Source: an uncultured Bacteroides sp.
GTDB lineage: Bacteria; Bacteroidota; Bacteroidia; Bacteroidales; Bacteroidaceae
Length of the DNA: 18,443 nt
NCBI GenBank assembly: GCA_905201685.1
Contig: CAJKOW010000039.1
Coordinates: 1 to 18,443 of the forward strand
Reading direction: 5' to 3'
The notes beneath the pieces were generated by a model. It was given only the letters and a program-made list of their open reading frames with translations, did no database searches and was not told the DNA's origin. The position numbers and the translations under genes are program-made. Shown here piece after piece: positions 1 to 6,828 of this stretch (position 1 is the first letter of the stretch; every line of letters begins with the position of its first letter).

Positions 1-490
1 TTTATGAGTAAACCTATAGTAGTAATCTGGCAAAATGGAGTCAACCTATTTCAGGACAACACATTGAAAAAATCAGTGTGTACAGTTTGAATGGTGAAGT
101 TTCATCGTAATTCGTTGATAAATAGGGACTTATGTTGAAACATCTGTTTCGGTGGCAAACAGGAAGGATAAACACGGTTCTATCTCTTAAGCCATGCTTT
201 TGGGAAATGAAACTGTGAAAGACGCGGTCGTCGCATGGCAGAGGCATGTATGCCGACGTTCGGGCGGTGAAACATGTGGTGAAAGTAGCGGTGAAAGATT
301 ATGTTTCACCATATCTGATTGATTGTCAGTGAGATGGAAGGCGGTGAAGGCGTGAAGGCAAATTCGGAGCTTCTCATATATATAATGTATGTACAGGTTT
401 CATCCGTAGCGCAAGGTGCATGTTTCACCTGCCTAAAGAGGCACTTGGCGGATGTAAACATCTACTTTAGCCGGTCAAAGTAGGTAGTTA
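1..490. other. Intergenic stretch without a convincing gene
   Basis: No frame here has a credible start, ribosome binding site and protein-like composition. Many GGTGAA or TTTCACC motifs occur between about 92 and 430. One short stretch, 12-110 in the third forward frame, reads like the end of a protein (…HIEKISVYSLNGEVSS then stop) but is closed by a stop at 9-11, so at most it is a decayed remnant. No TAnnTTTG promoter box was found before the pilus operon in this stretch. Confidence 0.5.
266..310. repeat. Perfect 10-bp inverted repeat GGTGAAACAT / ATGTTTCACC
   Basis: GGTGAAACAT at 266-275 is the exact reverse complement of ATGTTTCACC at 301-310, with a 25-base spacer that holds two more GGTGAAA motifs (279 and 291). 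A further copy of ATGTTTCACC lies at 420-429. The family and role are not known to me; it could be a protein binding site or a decayed palindromic element. Confidence 0.6.
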
Positions 491-504
491 TGCTACGGAA
501 TGTG

Positions 505-658
505 GCAAGTAATGTCAGAAGATATAACAAGCAATGTCCGACAGGATAACAAGTATTGTGCAGCCGGATGACAAGCATTGCTTGCGAGCGACACAAGTGT
601 TGTTCGTGAGCGATGCAAGTGTTGTTCGCGAGCAATGCAAGTGTTGCTTACGAACGGT
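505..658. repeat. Seven 22-bp degenerate tandem repeats
   Basis: Seven units begin at 505, 527, 549, 571, 593, 615 and 637 with an exact 22-base period and no indels. All share CAAGYRWTGY at unit positions 2-11, while the second half drifts gradually from unit to unit; the last four resemble each other most. An eighth, poorly matching unit may follow (659-680). The period is not a multiple of three and no coding frame is supported. Units abut without spacers, so this is not a CRISPR array. Confidence 0.75.
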
Positions 659-689
659 GCAGGCCTCTTGCGGATAAGAACTCCACAGG

Positions 690-922
690 TTAAAAATTTT
701 ACAGTGCGCAGCCTCCCGGGCCTAATCGGAGGGGCGTGAAACGGCGCCTTTGTTTTCGGCGTTAAAAAAGGCGGACTGTTTGAGCGTAGCGAGTTTCCGC
801 ATTTTAGCCGAAAATGAAGGCAAAGTAGCCCCGAAGGTTCAGCCCTTGATTTTTTCTTTTGGTATCTTTTCTTTTGTATCAAGGCAAAAGAAAAGTACGT
901 CCGTTACCTACGAAGTAACGGA
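690..922. repeat. Repeat-like intergenic element with two terminal hairpins
   Basis: This block resembles a dispersed intergenic sequence I associate with Bacteroides genomes, although its copy number cannot be checked here. It ends in two perfect hairpins: CTTTTCTTTTG (866-876) with CAAAAGAAAAG (885-895), and TCCGTTAC (900-907) with GTAACGGA (915-922). Neither is followed by a T run, so they are not simple terminators. The block ends about 45 bases before the first pilus gene and would lie in or near its leader. The left border is approximate. Confidence 0.45.
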
Positions 923-967
923 ACTCTGAAACAACCCTTGGATAAAGAAAAAAAATGGTTTGTTGAT

Positions 968-1540
968 ATGAAAATAGTGAAACGAATCTTGCTGTTATGC
1001 TTGCTTTTTGTCAGCATTTCGCTCTCTGCTCAGAACTGGGCGGTGAAGACGAATCTGCTGTACGACGCATCGGCCACAGTAAACTTGGGGACGGAGATAG
1101 GCCTGTCGCCCAAATGGACGCTGGACTTGTCGGCCAACTACAACGGATGGACCTTCAGCGAAAACAAGAAATGGAAACACTGGCTGGCGCAGCCCGAGGC
1201 ACGCTACTGGCTGTGCGAACGCTTCAACGGACATTTCGTGGGCGCGCATCTGCTGGGCGGACAGTACAACTGGGGCGGCATCAAGATGCCTTTCGGACTG
1301 TTCAAGAACCTGAAGGATTACCGCTACGAAGGCTTTTACTACGGTGCCGGACTGGTCTATGGTTATCAGTGGCTGTTGGGCAACCGCTGGAACATCGAGG
1401 CTTCCATCGGATTGGGATACATACGTGCGCACTACGACCAGTACGAATGTCCGCATTGCGGCGAGTGGCAGGGAAGCGGCAAGAAGAACTACCTCGGGGT
1501 GACCAAGGCTGCCGTCTCCCTGATATACATTATTAAATAA
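968..1540 (+). CDS. DUF3575 family protein, pilus operon gene 1
   Basis: 190-aa secreted protein. The start at ATG 968 is chosen because it opens directly on a signal peptide (MKIVKRILLLCLLFVSISLSA, cleavage before QNWAV); a TTG at 938 would put a charged extension before it. The mature part alternates aromatic and small residues as an outer-membrane beta-barrel would (KTNLLYDASATVNLG, GFYYGAGLVYGYQWLL) and ends in SLIYIIK with aromatic spacing typical of barrels. A CPHCG motif lies near the C-terminus. It matches what I know of DUF3575 proteins, which often sit first in Bacteroides fimbrial operons beside a DUF3868 gene. A role in pilus assembly or anchoring at the outer membrane is inferred from position only. 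The next gene follows after 12 bases. Confidence 0.82.
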   Translation: MKIVKRILLLCLLFVSISLSAQNWAVKTNLLYDASATVNLGTEIGLSPKWTLDLSANYNGWTFSENKKWKHWLAQPEARYWLCERFNGHFVGAHLLGGQYNWGGIKMPFGLFKNLKDYRYEGFYYGAGLVYGYQWLLGNRWNIEASIGLGYIRAHYDQYECPHCGEWQGSGKKNYLGVTKAAVSLIYIIK

Positions 1541-1545
1541 GGAGG
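1541..1545 (+). promoter_or_regulatory. GGAGG ribosome binding site deciding the start of gene 2
   Basis: GGAGG follows the stop codon of the DUF3575 gene directly. It is 1 base from the ATG at 1547 but 7 bases from the ATG at 1553, so 1553 is the likely start of the downstream protein (MKNTIALL). Confidence 0.7.
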
Positions 1546-1552
1546 TATGGAT

Positions 1553-3007
1553 ATGAAGAATACTATCGCATTGCTTGCCTGCCTGCTGGCGATTACGCCC
1601 GCGGTGTGGGCACAAAATGGTTACTTGGAACAGCTGAAGGTGGAAAACCGGAGCGTGGAAAAGGTGAACCGCAACGTCCGTGTGACTGCCGACTTCAACT
1701 TAGACGGCATGAATCTGAATACCCAGCACTCCCTGCGCTTGGTGCCCGTCATCGTTTCGGCCGACGGCACGCACGAGCAGCCGCTCGACCCCGTCGTGGT
1801 GAACGGCAAAGTGCGCAGCAAGGTGATCGAACGCCAACAGGCGCTCGGCAATACGAAAGAGGACGATGCGCCTGCCGTACGCCGCACCAACGGCAAGCCA
1901 CAGACGCTGCACTACGCTGACGAAGTGCCTTTCAAGGTCTGGATGCTGAACGGCCGCCTGGACCTGCGCGCCTACGTCACCGGCTGTGCCGCTTGCGACG
2001 AGGGCGACCAACTGCTGGCTACCGGAGGAATACTGCCCTACGAAGAGCCGCAATACCTGATGCAACCGCCCGTACAGCCTAAGGAAGAAGTGGTGAAGCA
2101 CCGCTCCGAGGTGCGCATGGCACGCCTGCAATACCGCCAGGACGGCGACGTGGTGCTGCCCAACTATAAAACGAACCGCGAGGAGCTGGACAAGGTGCAG
2201 GCCTCGGTCGATGCCGTCAAGGAGAATGCCGACCTGACCATCACCGGCATCTACGTCACCGGTTATGCCTCGCCCGAAGCCACCGTGCGCTACAACCTGG
2301 ACCTGTCCAAACGCCGTGCGCAGAAGTTCGTGGCCTACGTGCAGAAGCAGAATCCCGAGTTGGACAAGAAGCTGTGGCACGTCGATTGGAAAGGCGAGGA
2401 CTGGGTCGGACTGCGTGCCGAGGTAGAGAAAGCCACCACGCTGCCCCGGAAGGAAGAAGTGCTGAAGATTATCGACGACTGCCAGGGCGACCAGGATGCC
2501 TGCGAGGCTCAGCTGAAGGCGCTGCAACCGGCAAGCATCTATCGCCAGTTGCTTAGCGAACAGTATCCGCCCTTGCGCCGCAACGAATACCGCATCGAGT
2601 ACAACGTGCGCAACTACACCTTGGAAGAGACGCGCCGCATGCTCCAGTCGCGCCCCGACTTGGTCAGCGTGGCCGAGATACAAAAGGTGGCCGACAGCTA
2701 CGGCCGCAACACCGACGGTTACCGTCAGGCCCTGCAAGTGGCAGTGCGCACCTATCCCGATAACATCGCGGCACGCCACAACGCTGCCTTGGCCGAGATA
2801 GAGACCGGCCACTATGCCGAAGCCATCGCGCTGCTGAAAGACGCCACCGACGCTGGCCTGCTCAACCTGCTGGGCGTGGCCTATCAGAAGAACGGCCAGA
2901 CGTCCGAAGCCGATGCCGCCTTTGCGAAAGCCGGTCAGGCAGGTAGCGACGAAGCTGCCCGCAACCTGCAGATGTTGCGTCAGTCGGTGGAGATGTTGGC
3001 AGAATAG
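1553..3007 (+). CDS. DUF3868/OmpA-like protein with C-terminal TPR, pilus operon gene 2
   Basis: 484 aa with a signal peptide (MKNTIALLACLLAITPAVWA, then QNGYL). The N-terminal part fits the DUF3868 domain of fimbrial operons. Residues about 225-262 are OmpA-C-like: the strand TITGIYVTGYAS is followed by N248, LS (251-252), RA (255-256) and V260, the N-x2-LS-x2-RA-x3-V peptidoglycan-binding signature. Residues about 404-465 form one or two TPR-like helical hairpins (NAALAEIETGHYAEAIALL; GVAYQKNGQTSEADAAF). It is GC-rich like gene 1 and probably translationally linked to it. From known families, OmpA-like domains hold outer-membrane parts to the wall and TPRs bind partners, so a periplasmic anchor or assembly platform for the pilus is a reasonable inference; no direct evidence for the partner is visible. 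Confidence 0.82.
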   Translation: MKNTIALLACLLAITPAVWAQNGYLEQLKVENRSVEKVNRNVRVTADFNLDGMNLNTQHSLRLVPVIVSADGTHEQPLDPVVVNGKVRSKVIERQQALGNTKEDDAPAVRRTNGKPQTLHYADEVPFKVWMLNGRLDLRAYVTGCAACDEGDQLLATGGILPYEEPQYLMQPPVQPKEEVVKHRSEVRMARLQYRQDGDVVLPNYKTNREELDKVQASVDAVKENADLTITGIYVTGYASPEATVRYNLDLSKRRAQKFVAYVQKQNPELDKKLWHVDWKGEDWVGLRAEVEKATTLPRKEEVLKIIDDCQGDQDACEAQLKALQPASIYRQLLSEQYPPLRRNEYRIEYNVRNYTLEETRRMLQSRPDLVSVAEIQKVADSYGRNTDGYRQALQVAVRTYPDNIAARHNAALAEIETGHYAEAIALLKDATDAGLLNLLGVAYQKNGQTSEADAAFAKAGQAGSDEAARNLQMLRQSVEMLAE

Positions 3008-3065
3008 CAAACAGAGAAAAGAAATAGAGAACTTAAATATTTTATTAATCAAAATTTGTGAAGGT

Positions 3066-4265
3066 ATGAAATTAAACAAATTTTTTATGCTGGGAATGGT
3101 CGGATTGGCGTTTGCGGCATGTAGTAATGAGGAAGAGGTGGACAATGCGAATCTCACACCTAAAGGCTATGGAGCAGTATCTGTAAAGATTGTAAAACCT
3201 GCTGTTACAAAAGCTTTAAGTACTGGACCAACAGTTGATGTTACAGGTGATATAATAATTACTCTAACAGGAAAGGCAACAGCTACATCTCAAAGCAATG
3301 ATTATACTGAGACTATTAAGATAGCTTCAAGTCAATTAAACGGAACAACAGAACTGAAATTCTGGAATGTATATGAGCCAACTAAATTAACTGCTTCTAT
3401 CAATGGTGGGCAAGCAACATATACTGATGTGGCAATTACATCAAATGCAAGTGATGGTTCGACACCATTGTGGCAAGTCGCTCCAGCATCAGCACCTGCT
3501 TATGGCGAAACAGTAACATTTACATTAAGCCAAGATGAAGATTCTCCAGTATTGGCAAATGACAATAATGGTTCTAATAATGGAACAGAAGCTGGTGCAA
3601 ATACAGGTGATGAAGATAAAGTATATTCCATGTATGAGGCTTCTGTTGTAATGGCTATTCCTATGGCACGTTTAGAAATAGGAAGTATTACTTATCAAGC
3701 TCCAACGGAAGGTGAGTCTATATATAAAAGTTTGACTTATACAGGATGTTATTTGGATCATTATGCTACTAATGGAGCTGCTTATAAAATACCTCAAGCT
3801 TCTGAAAATGATGGTGTGCCTTATTTCCCAAGTGTTACTGTTCCATCTGATGCTAACTATTGGTTTGAAGCAAATGCAGGTGCTGCTGGACAAAATGTGG
3901 CTGATTTGAAATATACAGCTTCTTCCAATCATAACTTTATTACTACAGAAATATCTGAGGCAGGTTCGTTCAATTTCTTTGCTGGCGCAACAAATCCTCA
4001 ATTTAAATTGTATTTCAAGGAGGCAGAATTCCAGGATGGAGTTACAGGAATGCAGACTCCACGATATGCTATTATTAAGAAATATCTGAAAAACGGACAA
4101 GAAATTAATCTTGAAAATGGGCATATCTATCAGATTACTGGTGTGAAGCTTGATAGTGATAATTTCATTCCCAATGAAGAAGGAGAAGATATTTATGGTG
4201 TAGTAGTGACTGTTACAGAGGCTGTTTGGACTGTTGAAAGTATTGGTGCCGAATGGGCTAACTAA
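3066..4265 (+). CDS. Mfa1/FimA-type major fimbrillin (pilin lipoprotein)
   Basis: 399 aa. The signal peptide ends in a lipobox (LAFAAC, Cys19), so the precursor is exported as a lipoprotein. A likely processing site is T48-K49|A50; pilins of this class lose their N-terminal strand by trypsin-like (gingipain-type) cleavage and polymerise by donor strand exchange. The C-terminus (VVVTVTEAVWTVESIGAEWAN region) is the hydrophobic strand-plus-appendix ending seen in Mfa1-type major subunits, and INLENGHIYQITGVKL is the usual strand before it. An insert rich in Asn, Asp and Gly (about residues 165-185) looks like an exposed loop. The gene is conspicuously AT-rich beside GC-rich genes 1, 2 and 4, suggesting recent exchange. 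A weak GAAGG lies just before ATG. The position, followed by hairpins and then an anchor gene, supports the major-subunit call; a minor pilin is the alternative. Confidence 0.85.
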   Translation: MKLNKFFMLGMVGLAFAACSNEEEVDNANLTPKGYGAVSVKIVKPAVTKALSTGPTVDVTGDIIITLTGKATATSQSNDYTETIKIASSQLNGTTELKFWNVYEPTKLTASINGGQATYTDVAITSNASDGSTPLWQVAPASAPAYGETVTFTLSQDEDSPVLANDNNGSNNGTEAGANTGDEDKVYSMYEASVVMAIPMARLEIGSITYQAPTEGESIYKSLTYTGCYLDHYATNGAAYKIPQASENDGVPYFPSVTVPSDANYWFEANAGAAGQNVADLKYTASSNHNFITTEISEAGSFNFFAGATNPQFKLYFKEAEFQDGVTGMQTPRYAIIKKYLKNGQEINLENGHIYQITGVKLDSDNFIPNEEGEDIYGVVVTVTEAVWTVESIGAEWAN

Positions 4266-4293
4266 CCCTTTCCTATTATTTAACCAAGCTCTC

Positions 4294-4378
4294 CAACCGG
4301 GCGGTTGTCCGTCCTCCGCCCGGTTGCTACTCCCGAACACAGGTGTGTTCATCAGAAAATTATTCGACCCGTGGGGTC
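4294..4378 (+). promoter_or_regulatory. Three consecutive hairpins between major pilin and anchor gene
   Basis: Hairpin 1: CAACCGGGCGG (4294-4304) with CCGCCCGGTTG (4316-4326), 11 perfect pairs, 11-base loop. Hairpin 2: GAACACA (4335-4341) with TGTGTTC (4344-4350). Hairpin 3: GACCC (4366-4370) with GGGTC (4374-4378), 21 bases before the next start codon. No T run follows hairpin 1, so it is more likely an RNA-stabilising, processing or partial-termination element that keeps pilin mRNA above that of downstream subunits than a full terminator. The function is inferred. Confidence 0.6.
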
Positions 4379-4399
4379 AAACATTATAAAGTGATTGCA

Positions 4400-5338
4400 A
4401 TGAAACTTTGGAAGAACATAGTATGGATGTTGCTGCTGGTTCCTGTTTTGACAGTCGGCTGCATCAATGATGATTTGGAAGATTGCCACAACGTGACCAT
4501 CTATTTCCAATATCTGGCAGATGGAGACAAGGATGTACTGTCGCAATACATGGACAAGGTAGATCTTTATGTATTCGACGAGCACGGAAATGTACTCGGA
4601 AAAAGAACATACGGAGCGGAACATTTGCGCGACTATTCGGCTATCCCTTCTTTCAAACTTACGCCCGGTCAGCGCTACATGGTAGTGGCCGTGGGCAATG
4701 CGTACAACCATACGCAAGTAGTCAATCTGGAGTCATCGACCAGCTTCGACGAAATCTACATTCAAAGTCCGTATTGGGGAGTTCCCGATCCGGTCATCAA
4801 TCATGACGACAACTACTTAGGGCAACAGGAATTTGTGATGCCCGAAGGTAACCTGACGATGTATCACGACACCGTGACGCTCTACAGCGCCCACATCGAC
4901 GTGGACATCGAGATAACGGGCCTGCCCGCCCCTCAGACACGCGGCGAACTGCCCGTCAGTGTGCGCATCGAAAACTCGAACGCGCAGACTTCCTTTAACA
5001 ACGAAATCAATCTGGACGAAAAGGGAACCTGCTATCCCGAACTGATCTACGATGCCGAACGTAGTTGCTACCGCACCGACGATCTCGCCCTGTTCCGCAT
5101 GGACAACAAAGGCGACCTCCATCCCGACTGGTGCGAGCACGAGTTAGTTGTTGCCGATGCCGACGGCACGGAGCTCGTTCGCAGCAAGATTTATGACTTC
5201 ATCACCCGCAACCGCGAGTACATCGACATCACCAAGCAGGAAGCCTATTTGCCCATCGAAATACAATTCAACGAAATCGGCATCACCATCAAACTGCCCG
5301 CCTGGTACGTGGAAGACATCGACCCGGACTGGCAATAA
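4400..5338 (+). CDS. FimB/Mfa2-type pilus anchor/terminator lipoprotein
   Basis: 312 aa. ATG 4400 opens on a lipoprotein signal (MLLLVPVLTVGC, Cys21); an in-frame start at 4343 would add an unrelated polar stretch across the intergenic hairpins. The start of the mature part (CINDDLEDC, then VTIYFQY and KVDLYVFDEHG) is typical of FimB/Mfa2 proteins, which terminate the pilus and anchor it to the outer membrane. Consistent with that, it has no T-R-[A/S] site shortly after the lipid cysteine, unlike the other four subunits. Four cysteines beside the lipidated one (C29 and three near GTCYPEL, ERSCYRT, PDWCEHE) could form two disulfides. The C-terminal end (ITIKLPAWYVEDIDPDW) also suits this family. 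It lies 134 bases behind the fimbrillin gene, separated by hairpins. Confidence 0.85.
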   Translation: MKLWKNIVWMLLLVPVLTVGCINDDLEDCHNVTIYFQYLADGDKDVLSQYMDKVDLYVFDEHGNVLGKRTYGAEHLRDYSAIPSFKLTPGQRYMVVAVGNAYNHTQVVNLESSTSFDEIYIQSPYWGVPDPVINHDDNYLGQQEFVMPEGNLTMYHDTVTLYSAHIDVDIEITGLPAPQTRGELPVSVRIENSNAQTSFNNEINLDEKGTCYPELIYDAERSCYRTDDLALFRMDNKGDLHPDWCEHELVVADADGTELVRSKIYDFITRNREYIDITKQEAYLPIEIQFNEIGITIKLPAWYVEDIDPDWQ

Positions 5339-5357
5339 AAAAGTGAGGACTTGACTT

Positions 5358-6812
5358 ATGAAGATATTATTCAACAGAAACAACTCTATCGGCACCCTCT
5401 GCCTGCTACTACTGCTGGCAGCAGTGGCGGGGGCGTGCGTGAAGGATGAGTATGCGGAGAAGGAGAAGGCGACGGTGCAGGTGACGTTTATGACGAGGGC
5501 AGAAAGTACCCCTCAATATAGTAGTTCATTATTGGACAACGAACAGATGAAAACGTTGCGAGTGATTGTAGCGAGACATGATGATGAAACAGGAGAGAGT
5601 GGTGATATTTTATATAATGTGAAATATAGTATTGAACCACAGGAGACTTCAAAAACAATTACGTTTAGTGAGTTGACGGTAAATAAAGGCGGTGAGAATT
5701 TCAAATTTTATGCCATCGCCAACGAAGACGGGTTTCTGAGCACCGGTGAAAGCCTAGATGGAACTTCTGTTAACCTTACAGGCTTATATGACAGAGTGCT
5801 GACAGGAGGTTTTGCTAAGGGGGCTACTTTACCACAAGTTGGGTATAGAGAAATTGAAGTAAAGCCGCAAGAGAGTGGTATTCAAAAAACAGACATGAAA
5901 TTAGACTTTCCCGCAGGAAAAATACAACTGACCTTTGTGAATGAGACAGGTAAAGATGTTACCTTGACCAATGTCAAAGTACCGTCTGTCGCTCCCAATC
6001 AGGCGTATTTGTTCTTTCAAAGTAATACTCCTGATGGGACTACACTGAGTGGCAATGTAGATTTTGGTTCCATTACTGTACCAAGCGGAACCGAATCTGT
6101 TCCGACTTCTTCTTCTTCTGAATATCGGTACATTTATCCGGGTGCGGCAGGCGAAGGCAAATATAAGTTGGCGGCAACATGGGGTTCCAAGAATTTTGAA
6201 GAACTTTTGAAGACAAAGGATGCACTGAATGGCATTTCTTCCATTCCTCGAAACAGTTTGGTTAACATTGTTATCACATTGAAATCCGGTGGAGGATTTG
6301 GTGTGAAGTGTGAGGTAAATGACTGGAACGATGTGTCGTATGACTATACACTGTCTGATGCCGGACAATTTGCCATTACGGAGCCTAACGCAAAAGAATT
6401 TACTTATGATACGAATAAAAAGGCTATTGCTACGCAATATAGCACAGAATCGGGTGCTTCGAGCAGACAGGCCACTTTTACTGTCGAGATGAAGACTCCT
6501 GTCGGTGTAAGATGGATGGCGCACCTGACCAATGCGCAGGACTTTGAATTTGTTACGGACGAAAGCCATGCTGCGGAAGGTGTGGGAGGTTCGTCTCCTG
6601 TCACGCTATTGATTCGTCCGACCAAGTCTTTCGATGCGACAGGTGAGCGTCCGTACACCGAACTCTATGTGACCCTTGGTACGGCGCCGAACAATAAACA
6701 GAGGTTTGTGAATCCTAGTGATTATTGTAGCTCGGATGGAACATCTATTCCTATTGTGCAGGTTTCCGCCACAGAAGGTGATGCTTTGTGGGGCACAAGC
6801 GTAGAACTCTAA
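5358..6812 (+). CDS. Fimbrillin-like minor subunit lipoprotein
   Basis: 484 aa. The signal peptide ends VAGAC (Cys27), followed by CVKDEYAEKEKATVQVTF and a predicted processing site T46-R47|A48. The middle part is a fimbrillin-like two-domain fold judging from strands such as FKFYAIANEDG and VNIVITLKSGGGFGVKCEVNDW. After that, residues about 335-484 form an extra strand-rich domain (ATFTVEMKTPVGVRWMAHL, SPVTLLIRPTKS) with no recognised motif. The first 140 bases are GC-rich and the rest is AT-richer, the change lying near the cleavage site. Only two cysteines follow the lipid one. Located 19 bases after the anchor gene, it matches the position of accessory subunits (Mfa3/Mfa4 or FimC/FimD-like) in Porphyromonas operons, but I cannot assign a precise equivalent. 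Confidence 0.75.
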   Translation: MKILFNRNNSIGTLCLLLLLAAVAGACVKDEYAEKEKATVQVTFMTRAESTPQYSSSLLDNEQMKTLRVIVARHDDETGESGDILYNVKYSIEPQETSKTITFSELTVNKGGENFKFYAIANEDGFLSTGESLDGTSVNLTGLYDRVLTGGFAKGATLPQVGYREIEVKPQESGIQKTDMKLDFPAGKIQLTFVNETGKDVTLTNVKVPSVAPNQAYLFFQSNTPDGTTLSGNVDFGSITVPSGTESVPTSSSSEYRYIYPGAAGEGKYKLAATWGSKNFEELLKTKDALNGISSIPRNSLVNIVITLKSGGGFGVKCEVNDWNDVSYDYTLSDAGQFAITEPNAKEFTYDTNKKAIATQYSTESGASSRQATFTVEMKTPVGVRWMAHLTNAQDFEFVTDESHAAEGVGGSSPVTLLIRPTKSFDATGERPYTELYVTLGTAPNNKQRFVNPSDYCSSDGTSIPIVQVSATEGDALWGTSVEL

Positions 6813-6815
6813 ATA

Positions 6816-6823
6816 AAGGAGGT
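6816..6823 (+). promoter_or_regulatory. Unusually strong Shine-Dalgarno AAGGAGGT
   Basis: The sequence AAAGGAGGTGA precedes ATG 6829 at a spacing of about 5-6 bases and is nearly a full complement of the 16S rRNA 3' end. Bacteroides genes usually have weak sites, and the other subunit genes in this operon do, so this gene may be translated more efficiently than its neighbours. Confidence 0.65.
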
Positions 6824-6828
6824 GAAAT

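Noticed and set aside
41..247. 68-codon minus-strand open frame
   Set aside because: No family resemblance, no ribosome binding site, random composition.
505..658. Possible CRISPR array
   Set aside because: Units abut without unique spacers, are only 22 bases long and diverge; no cas gene is near.
493..882. 129-codon open frame on the minus strand over the 22-bp array and repeat block
   Set aside because: It reads through tandem and palindromic repeats, has low-complexity content and no ribosome binding site; similar frames arise from repeats.
1700..3157. 485-codon minus-strand open frame opposite the OmpA/TPR gene
   Set aside because: Shadow of a GC-rich gene; the forward frame has a signal peptide and known domains.
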